A program made the translations under genes and the position numbers. This document shows, piece by piece, positions 9,547 through 18,019 of a DNA stretch of 64,000 nt. The notes under the pieces were generated by a model that saw only the letters and a list, made by a program, of their open reading frames with translations, did no database searches and was not told the DNA's origin. This DNA is from Bacillus sp. FJAT-28004 (GTDB taxonomy: Bacteria; Bacillota; Bacilli; Paenibacillales; Paenibacillaceae), in assembly GCF_001280845.1 (NCBI RefSeq), contig NZ_LGHP01000001.1, positions 1,884,435 to 1,948,434 of the forward strand, read 5' to 3'. Numbering within the stretch: position 1 is the first letter of the stretch; every line of letters begins with the position of its first letter.

Positions 9547-9969
9547 GTGCCGACACCGAGCATGGAAGACTACTTGGAAAGAATTTATAAGTTGATTGAT
9601 GAAAAAGGTTATGCGCGTGTCTCGGACATTGCAGAAGGACTAGAGGTGCATCCATCCTCAGTCACCAAGATGATTCAAAAGCTCGATAAAGATAATTATT
9701 TGATCTATGAGAAGTATCGCGGGCTTGTCCTGACCAATAAAGGCAAGAAAATGGGCAAAAGGCTTGTTGATCGACATCAATTGTTAGAGTCATTCCTAAC
9801 GACGATTGGCGTACAGGACGAGAATATTTATCAGGATGTTGAAGGAATTGAGCATCATCTTAGCTGGGACTCTATAACCTGTATTGAAACTTTAGTTGAA
9901 TATTTCCGGAGAGACTCTCAGCGTATGGACGAGCTTCGTGCCGTGCGTGCGGAAATGGACAGCGAGTAA
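9547..9969 (+). CDS. mntR: Manganese transport regulator MntR
   Basis: 140 residues, DtxR-family repressor that binds Mn(II) and turns off manganese uptake. With the GTG at 9547 the numbering matches B. subtilis MntR. All six manganese ligands are then in place: D8, E11, H77, E99, E102 and H103. The winged helix ([24 protein letters not shown]) is at residues 21-43. AGGGGGT lies upstream of the GTG. Starts further upstream (9484) would add a tail the family lacks. It begins the mntR-yqhP-yqhQ neighbourhood, as in B. subtilis. Confidence 0.95.
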   Translation: MPTPSMEDYLERIYKLIDEKGYARVSDIAEGLEVHPSSVTKMIQKLDKDNYLIYEKYRGLVLTNKGKKMGKRLVDRHQLLESFLTTIGVQDENIYQDVEGIEHHLSWDSITCIETLVEYFRRDSQRMDELRAVRAEMDSE

Positions 9970-9994
9970 TACATATCGAAACGAACGAACAAAA

Positions 9995-10032
9995 AAAAGG
10001 ACCGGGGCATCTAAGCCTCAGTCCTTTTTTTT
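9995..10032. terminator. Bidirectional terminator between mntR and the convergent yqhP-like gene
   Basis: AAGGAC...GTCCTT outer stem with an inner GGGC/GCC pairing, flanked by eight A on the left and eight T on the right, so it can serve both strands. Confidence 0.85.
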
Positions 10033-10036
10033 GTTG

Positions 10037-10354
10037 TTAATGATATTTAGGCGTTTCATCATCTTCCTTGCCACCTTCAATGACACGAAACGGCACGGTT
10101 TTGGAGCGGCTCTTGCTGGTTTTTGTTTTGCTAGTTGGAGCACGTCTTTGTGTGACATGTGCTCCTCCTTGTCGCGTATTGTATCCTCTTAAGAAAGAAG
10201 GCGGATATTTATAAAGCAAGAAAATGCCGCCAAGCACCACAATGGGAATTAAAAAAGTTATTGGGCTTTGGATAACGCTGTATACGAGACCGATCAACAG
10301 CAGCGCCAAAAACGAGATGGACCATACATTCCATTTGCTTGGTATTCTGCTCAT
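10037..10354 (-). CDS. YqhP-like small membrane protein
   Basis: 105 residues. Two TM helices at about 10-27 and 30-49 are followed by a basic, Ser/Thr/Arg-rich tail (about 60-85: TQRRAPTSKTKTSKSRSK) and an acidic end. Position between mntR and yqhQ matches yqhP in B. subtilis, and the two-helix plan fits, but sequence identity is not something I can confirm. AAAGGCGG precedes the ATG. It is 31 bases downstream of yqhQ, probably in one operon. The function is unknown. Confidence 0.65.
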   Translation of the reverse strand: MSRIPSKWNVWSISFLALLLIGLVYSVIQSPITFLIPIVVLGGIFLLYKYPPSFLRGYNTRQGGAHVTQRRAPTSKTKTSKSRSKTVPFRVIEGGKEDDETPKYH

Positions 10355-10385
10355 TGTAATACCGCCTTTCCTTGTTCATTAGGAA

Positions 10386-11348
10386 TTATTTCATTTGTTT
10401 GTCTAGTTCAAGCATACGCTTGAAGGAAGCAATCGATACCGCGACTTGCTCATCACGTGGCTCTTTTGTCGTTAGAAGCTGCAGCCATAGTCCTGGATAT
10501 CCGAGGTAACGAAGCACTGGAATTTCACGCAAAGCATTAGTCCAGCGAAGCACCTCATAAGAAAGGCCGAGCACGAGTGGAAGCAGTAAGATACGGATAT
10601 AGACGCGTTCCCAAATCGTGTCCCAAGTAAAGATAGGTAACGAGTATACAACAACACCTACGATAACTGTGAACACGATAAAGCTGGAGCCGCAGCGATA
10701 ATGAAGGCGGCTATATTTCTGTACATTTCGAATGGTAAGCTCTTCACCAGCTTCATAAGTACTAATTACTTTATGCTCAGCTCCATGATATTGGAACAAA
10801 CGCTTAATTATTGGTGTCATGGAAATGAAATATAAATAAGCAAGCAGCAAAATAATTTTGATGAGTCCTTCTAATAAATTATGACCGATTTTGTTTTCAA
10901 ATACCCCAGAGAAGAGAAGCTCTTCGAGCGCTGCCGGAGCTGCGGTGAATATAAGCTTTCCGAAAATAAAGGAAAGTACACCGGCGACAGCCACGCCAAC
11001 AACCATGCTGAGGCTCCAGCCTTGTTTCTTTTCTTCCTTTACTGCGGCAGGTTGCTGATTGTGATCTGTTTCTTTAACCTCACCGGCTTCATCCTCAGCG
11101 TAAGCTTCCATAGAGAAGTTTAAATGCTGGGAGCCTTTGGCGCTTGATTCAAGAATGCCTACAACGCCTCGAACGAGAGGGATTTTTTTTAGAGCTTGAA
11201 TCCAGCTCTTGGTTGTGCGAGGTACTTCATAAAATACGATTTCATCATTTTTGCGTCGGACAGCTGTTACGTTAACGTGTTTGCCAGCAAACATAACGCC
11301 TTCAATAACCGCTTGTCCGCCATATATGCTTCGGGAGTCTTGCGGCAA
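10386..11348 (-). CDS. yqhQ: DUF1385 membrane protein YqhQ
   Basis: 320 residues. DUF1385 signatures are IYGGQAVIEGVMFAG at the N-terminus and YHGAEHKVISTYEAGEELT in the centre, followed by RLHYRCGSSFIVFTVIVG. About four membrane segments lie between residues 115 and 270, with an acidic Glu/Lys linker around 80-110. The biochemical role is unknown; the conserved His/Glu residues in YHGAEHKV suggest metal binding. TTG start with AAGGAAGG upstream. B. subtilis has the same yqhP-yqhQ pairing. Confidence 0.9.
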   Translation of the reverse strand: MPQDSRSIYGGQAVIEGVMFAGKHVNVTAVRRKNDEIVFYEVPRTTKSWIQALKKIPLVRGVVGILESSAKGSQHLNFSMEAYAEDEAGEVKETDHNQQPAAVKEEKKQGWSLSMVVGVAVAGVLSFIFGKLIFTAAPAALEELLFSGVFENKIGHNLLEGLIKIILLLAYLYFISMTPIIKRLFQYHGAEHKVISTYEAGEELTIRNVQKYSRLHYRCGSSFIVFTVIVGVVVYSLPIFTWDTIWERVYIRILLLPLVLGLSYEVLRWTNALREIPVLRYLGYPGLWLQLLTTKEPRDEQVAVSIASFKRMLELDKQMK

Positions 11349-11567
11349 GTGCTTGTCACCTTCCTTGAATGGAATATCGTCTTAGCTGTTACGACGAATG
11401 TACCTTAACTTTGTAAGTCTATTGTACTTGATCTATCAGTCAATTGCCAACGTCAGCATCATAAAAGAAGCGCGAGGTGAGCTGACGGTAAAGTATGGTT
11501 ATCGTTCGGTATTATTTCACATACTAATTCGGACAACTTTGGAAATAGGAATGGAGGAATTGCTGTA

Positions 11568-12074
11568 ATGGCTGTTAAAACGCAACGAAATCAATTTAAT
11601 AGGCAGAAGCATGTAACAAACCCTTGGCTCTACTCATTCAAAATCGGATTTTTTGCAGGCTTAATATGGGGAGTCGTACGCTGGATGTTTTTTGAGATGA
11701 ATTTTACGAAAGTGCTTCCCGGCTTCGTAGCTGATCCATTTTTTAAGGCTTCCTTTCTGAAGACAGGGTGGGGAGAGGTTGTAGGGATTGGAGCGTTCGT
11801 TATCTTTTCAATTGTTGCTGCGTTTCTTTATAAAATAATACTTGGGAAGCTGCGCGGACCGTGGCCGGGTATTTTGTATGGGGCTGTGTGGTGGGCTATT
11901 ATATTTATCGCTGTGGGTCCGATGCTCGGCGTTATGCCAGGTATCACGAAAGCGGGCTGGAATACGCTATACACGGAGTTGTGCGTCTTTCTTCTATGGG
12001 GTGTATTCATAGGTTATTCCATCGCTTTTGAGTTTACGGATGAAGCATCGAGAGAGCCTGCTAAAGCTCAGTAA
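11568..12074 (+). CDS. yqhR: YqhR family membrane protein
   Basis: 168 residues with four predicted TM helices (FKIGFFAGLIWGVVRW; VGIGAFVIFSIVAAFLY; GILYGAVWWAIIFIAVGPM; ELCVFLLWGVFIGYSIAFE). The basic N-terminus (KTQRNQFNRQKH) should be cytoplasmic. Position between yqhQ and aroQ matches yqhR of B. subtilis. The role is unknown. AGGAATGGAGG lies before the ATG. It is divergent from yqhQ, with a 219-base intergenic region holding both promoters. Confidence 0.85.
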   Translation: MAVKTQRNQFNRQKHVTNPWLYSFKIGFFAGLIWGVVRWMFFEMNFTKVLPGFVADPFFKASFLKTGWGEVVGIGAFVIFSIVAAFLYKIILGKLRGPWPGILYGAVWWAIIFIAVGPMLGVMPGITKAGWNTLYTELCVFLLWGVFIGYSIAFEFTDEASREPAKAQ

Positions 12075-12166
12075 CGAGTGCTACTTCTCAAGCGGCAGAC
12101 ATTTGTGGTAAAATGGCTAATGATCTTTGAACCTATGATGGATTCGGTTGCTTGGGAGGTGCATTC

Positions 12167-12610
12167 ATGCACAAAATTGTTGTTTTGAACGGACCGAACT
12201 TAAATATGCTCGGCATTCGTGAGCCTAGTGTATACGGGACAGAAACACTTGCAGACATCGAATCGCTCTTGAAGGATAAAGCTGAGACACTTGGCGTCTC
12301 CGTTGAATTTTTCCAAACGAATCATGAGGGCGATATGATTGATCGAATACATAGTGCGTACGGCAAGGTTGACGGTATTGTCATTAATCCTGGTGCTTGG
12401 ACCCATTACAGCTACGCGCTTCGCGATGCGCTTAGCACCGTTGGTTTGCCGATCATCGAGGTGCATATGTCGAATATTCACAAGAGAGAATCGTTCCGTC
12501 ATATGTCCGTCGTTGCTGCAATTGCAGTCGGTCAAATCGCTGGCTTTGGGTCTGATAGCTATGAGCTTGGTCTTACTGCGCTCGTGCGTCACTTGAACAA
12601 ACAGCAATAA
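12167..12610 (+). CDS. aroQ: Type II 3-dehydroquinate dehydratase
   Basis: 147 residues, third step of the shikimate pathway (3-dehydroquinate to 3-dehydroshikimate). The family start is [18 protein letters not shown], with the catalytic Tyr and Arg; [16 protein letters not shown] and [13 protein letters not shown] carry the active-site Asn, His and the lid. The ATG at 12167 has GGGAGGT six bases upstream and gives the standard length. Twenty-two bases separate it from the peptidase gene, as in the B. subtilis yqhS-yqhT pair. Confidence 0.96.
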   Translation: MHKIVVLNGPNLNMLGIREPSVYGTETLADIESLLKDKAETLGVSVEFFQTNHEGDMIDRIHSAYGKVDGIVINPGAWTHYSYALRDALSTVGLPIIEVHMSNIHKRESFRHMSVVAAIAVGQIAGFGSDSYELGLTALVRHLNKQQ

Positions 12611-12632
12611 GTTAAGAGAGGGTGTAGCGGTT

Positions 12633-13706
12633 ATGGCAAACGATAGAGTAAAGCGACTTCGGCAGCTGATGGAAGAACATCGCTTTGAAGCGATACTAAT
12701 TGGAAGCGAGTATAACCGTCGCTACATAAGCGGATTCACTGGTTCGTCAGGAATGGTGCTGATTACGCTAAGCGAAAGCTATTTGCTTACTGATTTCCGC
12801 TATCGCACACAAGCGCCGCAGCAAGCGGTTAATTTTCAAATTGTTGAGCATGGATCGAATCCGCTGGCGGATGTGCTCGAGCTGCTAAAACAACATAAGT
12901 TGTCGAAGCTGGCTTTCGAACAAGATCATGTCGTGTACAGCGAATTTACAGCTTGGTCGAAAACATTAAACGGCATCACGCTTGAGCCTGCTTCAGGATT
13001 AGTTGAACAGCTTCGCAACATTAAGGACGAGGCTGAACTTCAAATTATGCAGGAAGCTGCCGATCTTGCGGACAGCACCTTCAATCATATTTTGAAGCTG
13101 ATTCGCCCGGGAGTTCGTGAAACGGATATCGCACTAGAAATGGAAGTTTATATGCGCAGCCATGGCGCGACTTCTTCTTCCTTCGATACGATTGTAGCCT
13201 CAGGCGAGCGTTCTGCATTGCCGCATGGAGTAGCTAGTGATCGCATTATTGGGAATAATGAGTTTGTAAAGCTTGATTTCGGAGCTTATTTTAATGGCTA
13301 TTGCTCCGATTTGACACGCACAGTCGTGGTCGGTACTCCGACAGCTAAGCATCTTGAGATTTACAATATCGTGCTCGAAGCGCAATTACATGCACTTGAG
13401 CATATTAAGCCAGGCATGACCGGTCGTGAAGCGGATGCGCTGACTCGCGACATCATTACGAAATACGGCTATGGCGATCTATTTGGACATGGTACCGGAC
13501 ATGGACTAGGCATGGAAATTCACGAGGGACCTAGATTGTCCAAATTCAGTGAAACGATTTTAACCCCCGGCATGACGGTTACGGTAGAACCCGGCATTTA
13601 CGTACCTGGCTTCGGCGGCGTGCGCATTGAGGATGACATCGTTATTACGGAAACCGGTATTAAAATATTAACCTCATCCCCGAAGGATTTAATCACTCTG
13701 GGTTAA
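12633..13706 (+). CDS. papA: M24 Xaa-Pro aminopeptidase (YqhT/PapA type)
   Basis: 357 residues, cytoplasmic dimetal aminopeptidase that removes residues N-terminal to proline. An N-terminal creatinase-like domain (about 1-125) precedes the pita-bread catalytic domain. Metal ligands are visible in [18 protein letters not shown] (two Asp), [16 protein letters not shown] (His), [12 protein letters not shown] (Glu) and [11 protein letters not shown] (Glu). It sits directly before efp, as in many Firmicutes. That pairing is intriguing because EF-P acts at polyproline stalls, but it is probably ancient gene order. Confidence 0.93.
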   Translation: MANDRVKRLRQLMEEHRFEAILIGSEYNRRYISGFTGSSGMVLITLSESYLLTDFRYRTQAPQQAVNFQIVEHGSNPLADVLELLKQHKLSKLAFEQDHVVYSEFTAWSKTLNGITLEPASGLVEQLRNIKDEAELQIMQEAADLADSTFNHILKLIRPGVRETDIALEMEVYMRSHGATSSSFDTIVASGERSALPHGVASDRIIGNNEFVKLDFGAYFNGYCSDLTRTVVVGTPTAKHLEIYNIVLEAQLHALEHIKPGMTGREADALTRDIITKYGYGDLFGHGTGHGLGMEIHEGPRLSKFSETILTPGMTVTVEPGIYVPGFGGVRIEDDIVITETGIKILTSSPKDLITLG

Positions 13707-13734
13707 GGACTATTCATTCAGGAGGGAATCAGCA

Positions 13735-14292
13735 ATGATTTCAGTAAACGATTTTAAAACAGGATTGACCGTGCAAGTAGACACAGATATTTTTACAGTT
13801 CTTGACTTTCAGCACGTAAAACCTGGTAAAGGCGCTGCATTCGTACGCTCTAAGCTGAAAAACCTTCGCAACGGCAACGTTGTTGAGAAAACGTTCCGTG
13901 CAGGCGAAAGTATTGGCCGCGCGATTATCGAAAACCGTGAAGTGCAATATTTGTATAACTCCGGCTCGGAGTACACATTCATGGATAACGAGACGTTTGA
14001 CCAATTTAACTTGGACAAGAAACAGCTTGAGTGGGAGCTAAACTTCCTGAAAGAAAACATGAACGTTAACATTTCGAGCTATCAAGGTGAAATCCTTGGT
14101 ATTCAAATGCAAAACAGCGTAGAGCTGAAAGTTATTGAAACAGAGCCAGGCGTGAAGGGCAACACAGCGCAAGGCGCAACAAAAACAGCTAAGGTTGAAA
14201 CTGGCCTTAACGTTCAAGTTCCACTGTTCATTAACGAAGGCGATGTTTTGCTGATCGATACTCGTGAAGGCAAATACATCTCGCGCGCTTAG
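13735..14292 (+). CDS. efp: Elongation factor P
   Basis: 185 residues, three OB-like domains. EF-P binds between the P and E sites and rescues ribosomes stalled on polyproline. The domain I loop [12 protein letters not shown] places K32 at the tip, the residue modified in B. subtilis. [24 protein letters not shown] is the conserved C-terminal signature. AGGAGGGAA is upstream of the ATG. Followed by a strong terminator, so it ends the yqhR-aroQ-papA-efp run. Confidence 0.97.
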   Translation: MISVNDFKTGLTVQVDTDIFTVLDFQHVKPGKGAAFVRSKLKNLRNGNVVEKTFRAGESIGRAIIENREVQYLYNSGSEYTFMDNETFDQFNLDKKQLEWELNFLKENMNVNISSYQGEILGIQMQNSVELKVIETEPGVKGNTAQGATKTAKVETGLNVQVPLFINEGDVLLIDTREGKYISRA

Positions 14293-14306
14293 TAAGCAGC
14301 TTGATA

Positions 14307-14337
14307 AACCGTCCGAAGGATTTCGGACGGTTTTTTT
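14307..14337 (+). terminator. Rho-independent terminator after efp
   Basis: AACCGTCCGAA and TTCGGACGGTT (11 perfect pairs) around GGAT, followed by a T run. Confidence 0.95.
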
Positions 14338-14420
14338 GTAAGAGGATATACCCATAGATAAGCTCAATGTGATATAATATTGACTTGTATGTACATGTCA
14401 GGTTTGGGAGTGAATCGGCT

Positions 14421-15674
14421 TTGTCGTTGATAGTGATGAAGTTTGGCGGCAGCTCCGTTGGATCGCCGGAGCGGATGCAGCGCGTAGCTAAGCGTATTAT
14501 TGAGAGGCAGCAAGAAGGCAACGATATCGTTGTTGTTGTTTCTGCCATGGGAGATACGACTGACGATTTAATCGATCAGTCGAAACAGCTTAATCCAAAT
14601 CCGCCGGCGCGGGAAATGGATATGTTATTAACGGTTGGAGAGCAAATTTCGATAGCAATGCTATCGATGACCGTACACCAGCTTGGTGCAAAGGCCGTTT
14701 CCTTTACGGGTTGGCAAGCAGGCATTCGTACAGAAGCGGTGCATGGAAAAGCGAAGATGACGAATATCCATCCAGAGCGCGTGTTCAAAGCGCTTGAAGA
14801 GGGAAATGTAGCTATTATTGCAGGTTTTCAAGGGATGACAGAAGAGGGGGAAATTACAACACTCGGTCGCGGCGGTTCTGACACGACTGCAGTTGCTATG
14901 GCAGCTGCGATGAAAGCAGACGTTTGCGAGATTTATACCGATGTTGACGGAATTTACTCAACTGATCCTCGCGTAGTGAAAAATGCGCGTAAGCTAAACG
15001 AAATTTCGTATGATGAAATGCTTGAGCTTGCTAATTTAGGCGCTGCAGTATTACATCCGCGTGCGGTGGAGTACGCTAAGCATAACAATGTTAAGCTTGT
15101 TGTGCGTTCAAGCTTTACTCAAAACGAAGGTACAAGTGTGAAGGAGGAAGCGGTCATGGAGCAAGGCGTGGTCGTTCGCGGCATCGCGTTTGACAAAAAT
15201 GTAGCAAGAATTAGCATTATGGGAGTAGAGGACGTTCCTGGCGTACTTGCAAATGTGTTTGGCGCATTGGCAAGCAACGGCATCGATGTTGACATTATCG
15301 TACAAAGCGGTGTTCAGGACGGCAAAGCCGATTTCTCCTTCACGCTTTCAGGCGACGATAAAGACAAAGCGATCTCGGTTATCGAAGGAATTCGCGGCAC
15401 TGTTTCTTTCCGTGAGACAACGTCGGAATCTGATCTTGTTAAAGTATCTATCGTAGGTGCAGGCATGGTCAGCAATCCAGGCGTAGCAGCGAAAATGTTC
15501 GCATCGATTTCTTCACTTGGAGTAAGCATCAAGATGGTAAGCACCTCAGAAATCAAATGTTCTTGCGTTATTGAAGCTGAGCCTCTCAGTGATGTTGTGC
15601 GTGCACTTCATACTGCATACGGCCTTGATACGGCTGAACAAGCATTCGTTGGCGGCCCTCAGGATCGTCGTTAA
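14421..15674 (+). CDS. lysC: Aspartokinase, dapG/lysC type, with ACT domains and internal start
   Basis: 417 residues, first step of Lys/Met/Thr/diaminopimelate synthesis (aspartate to aspartyl phosphate). The kinase domain opens MKFGGSSVG and includes FTGWQAGIRT, FQGMTEEGEITTLGRGGSDTTA and the EIYTDVDG segment. Two ACT domains follow from about residue 255. The TTG at 14421 (MSLIVMKFGG) gives the family N-terminus; GGGAG lies ten bases upstream. A second in-frame start at 15156 would make the beta subunit (separate entry). Comparison with B. subtilis suggests the lysine-sensitive aspartokinase II type, but no lysine riboswitch is visible in the 80-base leader. Confidence 0.95.
   Translation: MSLIVMKFGGSSVGSPERMQRVAKRIIERQQEGNDIVVVVSAMGDTTDDLIDQSKQLNPNPPAREMDMLLTVGEQISIAMLSMTVHQLGAKAVSFTGWQAGIRTEAVHGKAKMTNIHPERVFKALEEGNVAIIAGFQGMTEEGEITTLGRGGSDTTAVAMAAAMKADVCEIYTDVDGIYSTDPRVVKNARKLNEISYDEMLELANLGAAVLHPRAVEYAKHNNVKLVVRSSFTQNEGTSVKEEAVMEQGVVVRGIAFDKNVARISIMGVEDVPGVLANVFGALASNGIDVDIIVQSGVQDGKADFSFTLSGDDKDKAISVIEGIRGTVSFRETTSESDLVKVSIVGAGMVSNPGVAAKMFASISSLGVSIKMVSTSEIKCSCVIEAEPLSDVVRALHTAYGLDTAEQAFVGGPQDRR
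15156..15674 (+). CDS. Predicted aspartokinase beta subunit from an internal in-frame start
   Basis: Inside the aspartokinase gene, AAGGAGG at 15141-15147 is followed eight bases later by an in-frame ATG at 15156 (MEQGVVVRG). Translation from here gives about 172 residues containing only the two ACT regulatory domains. B. subtilis aspartokinase II is known to be made as alpha and beta chains from the same gene, with beta starting at codon 246 of alpha. Here the internal ATG is also codon 246 when alpha starts at 14421. This is an inference from the ribosome site and the known parallel. Confidence 0.75.
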   Translation: MEQGVVVRGIAFDKNVARISIMGVEDVPGVLANVFGALASNGIDVDIIVQSGVQDGKADFSFTLSGDDKDKAISVIEGIRGTVSFRETTSESDLVKVSIVGAGMVSNPGVAAKMFASISSLGVSIKMVSTSEIKCSCVIEAEPLSDVVRALHTAYGLDTAEQAFVGGPQDRR

Positions 15675-15690
15675 TCAAATAGAAGTAAAG

Positions 15691-15727
15691 AAGGCACGCC
15701 CCTTGTTAAGGAGCGCGCCTTTTTTTT
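15691..15727. terminator. Terminator between lysC and convergent comB
   Basis: AAGGCACGC... pairs imperfectly with GCGCGCCTT across a ten-base loop, followed by eight T. It lies 17 bases past the aspartokinase stop. Confidence 0.8.
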
Positions 15728-15750
15728 GTTGTCTAAAAACACTTAAGATG

Positions 15751-16464
15751 TTATCCATTTCTCGTTAATTGATCACCGTTAAGTCTGGGAACTTCTTGAT
15801 AGATATCAATAGCAGAACATGCCTCTATGTCTTTTTTCATCCCAAGCTTCATTAGTTTTTTTCCTGTCATTCCGCTCATAATGGTTTCTTTTATGTGAGC
15901 GGATCGATTCCTGTACAAAGCCAGCATAGCATATCCGAAGTCATCCATCTCTATCGCAAAATGACTTAAGCCTTGAAGTCTATCAAGTACAAAGCCAGCA
16001 CATAATCCGTCCTCGATTGCAAATTCATCGTGACTCCCCGCGCACAAAATGACAACATCCCTCCGCAGCTCAATCGCCGCGCGCGCACAAGCCTCCGCAT
16101 TTAGAAGCGATGCAGTCAGCACATAATCCGCTCTCATTGATTTATGAATCGCTCTAGTGCCATTCGTTGTCGTCAGGATGATTCTCTTGCCAGCAACGAC
16201 CTGTTCGGTGTATTCCTCTGGCGAATTTCCAAGATCGAAACCAGCAATTTTACGACAAAAGCGTTCTCCTCCAAGCAAATCTCCTGGTCGCTGAAGCGCG
16301 CGTGCTTCCATCACGGTTTCAGCAGGTATTATGCATGAAGCTCCCGCAGCAATAGCGGTAACAATCGTACTTGAGGCTCGCAAAACATCGATGATGATCG
16401 CCGTCTTATGATGAAATCTTGCTGAACTAGCCTCGTTCACACTGGATATAACCTGCACTTGCAT
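15751..16464 (-). CDS. comB: 2-phosphosulfolactate phosphatase family protein ComB
   Basis: 237 residues. ComB removes phosphate from 2-phosphosulfolactate; in Bacillus this route makes 3-sulfolactate, a solute of the spore core. Family motifs seen are AIIIDVLRASSTIVTAIAAGA, LLGGERFCRKIAGFDLGNSPEEY and ILTTTNGTRAI. The ATG at 16464 (MQVQVISSV) has AAAGGCGG upstream; a more distal in-frame ATG at 16521 would add 19 atypical residues. It stands alone on the minus strand; no comA (phosphosulfolactate synthase) is adjacent, so the pathway cannot be confirmed here. Confidence 0.88.
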   Translation of the reverse strand: MQVQVISSVNEASSARFHHKTAIIIDVLRASSTIVTAIAAGASCIIPAETVMEARALQRPGDLLGGERFCRKIAGFDLGNSPEEYTEQVVAGKRIILTTTNGTRAIHKSMRADYVLTASLLNAEACARAAIELRRDVVILCAGSHDEFAIEDGLCAGFVLDRLQGLSHFAIEMDDFGYAMLALYRNRSAHIKETIMSGMTGKKLMKLGMKKDIEACSAIDIYQEVPRLNGDQLTRNG

Positions 16465-16599
16465 CGTTGTTATTCCGCCTTTCTCGAACTCAATGCTATA
16501 TGATATGCGCTGGGCTACCACCCGGTGCGGGCATGAAAGGCAGACAAGCCTGCATATGATTAAGAAATAGAGGGTTTGTTGAAAGGAGGTACTCCATTC

Positions 16600-16866
16600 A
16601 TGCTTAATAAAATCGTATTGACGATGGCATCACTACGGCTGACATCAGGGACTATTGAGATTTGCGCTGCGCTGCTCATGCTTCGGTTGAACCAAATCGA
16701 CAAAGCCTTAGTCGTAAACTCATCGCTAGCTTTAGTTGGTCCGCTCATTCTAATTGCAACAACAACGGTTGGGCTCGTCGGGATGTCCGATAAGCTGTCC
16801 CCAGCGAAGTTTCTTTGGGTAGGAGCAGGCGTTATTTGCTTGATGATCGGTATTTTGAAAAAATAA
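16600..16866 (+). CDS. yqhV: YqhV family (DUF2619) membrane protein
   Basis: 88 residues, three hydrophobic segments (LTSGTIEICAALLML; SSLALVGPLILIATTTVGLVG; FLWVGAGVICLMIGILKK). The SLRLTSGTIEICAALLMLRLN segment and position before spoIIIAA match yqhV of B. subtilis. GAAAGGAGGTA lies nine bases before the ATG at 16600. The function is unknown; conservation beside spoIIIA hints at a sporulation link, but it lies upstream of the sigma-E-like promoter. Confidence 0.88.
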   Translation: MLNKIVLTMASLRLTSGTIEICAALLMLRLNQIDKALVVNSSLALVGPLILIATTTVGLVGMSDKLSPAKFLWVGAGVICLMIGILKK

Positions 16867-16901
16867 TAGATTTCAACTCTAGCATTTGTGAAACGAGACA
16901 G

Positions 16902-16929
16902 ACATATTTTCGCAATACACGCATACAAA
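16902..16929 (+). promoter_or_regulatory. Putative sigma-E promoter of the spoIIIA operon
   Basis: ACATATT (16902-16908), 13-base spacer, CATACAAA (16922-16929), about 40 bases before the spoIIIAA ATG. This matches the sigma-E pattern (KMATATT, 13-14 bases, CATACAMT). spoIIIA is a sigma-E operon in B. subtilis, so motif and target agree. Confidence 0.75.
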
Positions 16930-16969
16930 TAGGAACTACGAAGGACAAACATCCGGGAGTGATAATCAT

Positions 16970-18019
16970 ATGCTGGCACGCGTATCACATTTATTGCCTT
17001 TGGAGCTGAAGACGCTGCTAGAGCGCCTTCCTGAACCAATGCAGGAGCAGCTGGAGGAAATTCGGATTCGAGAGGGACGGCCGCTTGAAATAGGTTTCCG
17101 TGGACAGTCTCGATTTATGATGATTGACGGGACGCTGCGCCAAGCTGCCGACGGAGCATACAAGCCTTCGGCAGACACATGCCGCAAGCTGCTCGAACGC
17201 ATTACCAACTATTCCTTGTACGCAATGGAGGAGGAGCTGAGAAGAGGTTTTATAACGGTTTCAGGCGGGCATCGAATTGGACTGGCTGGCAGGACGATAC
17301 TGGACAGCGGAGCCGTTCGCGGAATACGCGATATTGGCGCATTCAATATCCGAGTAGCCAGAGAGGTGATCGGAGCGAGTGCGCTTCTTCTGCCTAAGCT
17401 GATCGATCGGACGAGAAAAACGTTGCATTCCACTCTCATTCTAGCTCCTCCGCAGCAAGGAAAGACGACACTCGTGCGAGACATCGCTAGATCAGTCAGC
17501 TATGGGTTGTGGCCAACTCTCGAAGCAAGCAGCTGGCAGGGCCGAAAGGTAGGAATCGTAGATGAGCGCTCGGAAATTGCAGCCTGCGTTCGCGGCATTC
17601 CTACTTTTGATGTTGGACCGAGAACCGATGTCATGGATGCTTGCCCTAAGGCAGAAGGCATGATGATGCTGCTGCGCTCGATGTCGCCAGAGGTCATGAT
17701 CATTGATGAGATTGGACGGCCAGAGGATGCGGAAGCCATCCGAGAAGCTAGCCATGCGGGAATCAGTGTGGTCGCAACTGCACACGCCTATGATTTGCAG
17801 GATGCTAGAGGCAGGCCTGTACTGCTGAAGCTGCTGGAAGAAGGAGCGTTCACCTACGTGGTTGAGCTGAAGCGCACAGAACAAGGCATTATGCACCGGG
17901 TTGTACCGGCAGAGACTGTCGCCGATCGAACCCCTGTGCGCGAGCCTAAGCCACCTGGTCGGCCGCTTGCGGATACCGCACCTGCCTTCTCTGGACGATA
18001 CCGAGCTGGTGATCCGTGA
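16970..18019 (+). CDS. spoIIIAA: Stage III sporulation protein AA (ATPase)
   Basis: 349 residues. A secretion-ATPase-like (type II/IV, R3H-type) protein thought to energise the SpoIIIA-SpoIIQ feeding-tube channel from the mother cell. Walker A is PPQQGKTT at about 160, Walker B is VMIIDEIG at about 245, and VDERSEIAACVRG and SHAGISVVATAHA are family blocks. The C-terminal ~30 residues are proline-rich and variable. First gene of an eight-gene operon; its stop overlaps the spoIIIAB GTG. Confidence 0.97.
   Translation: MLARVSHLLPLELKTLLERLPEPMQEQLEEIRIREGRPLEIGFRGQSRFMMIDGTLRQAADGAYKPSADTCRKLLERITNYSLYAMEEELRRGFITVSGGHRIGLAGRTILDSGAVRGIRDIGAFNIRVAREVIGASALLLPKLIDRTRKTLHSTLILAPPQQGKTTLVRDIARSVSYGLWPTLEASSWQGRKVGIVDERSEIAACVRGIPTFDVGPRTDVMDACPKAEGMMMLLRSMSPEVMIIDEIGRPEDAEAIREASHAGISVVATAHAYDLQDARGRPVLLKLLEEGAFTYVVELKRTEQGIMHRVVPAETVADRTPVREPKPPGRPLADTAPAFSGRYRAGDP

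Noticed and set aside
12200..12607. 135-residue minus-strand ORF over aroQ
   Set aside because: It is a shadow of aroQ; there is no start signal and no plausible domain.
14338..14420. Lysine riboswitch before lysC
   Set aside because: The leader after the efp terminator is only about 80 bases, too short for an L-box, and no conserved L-box core is seen.
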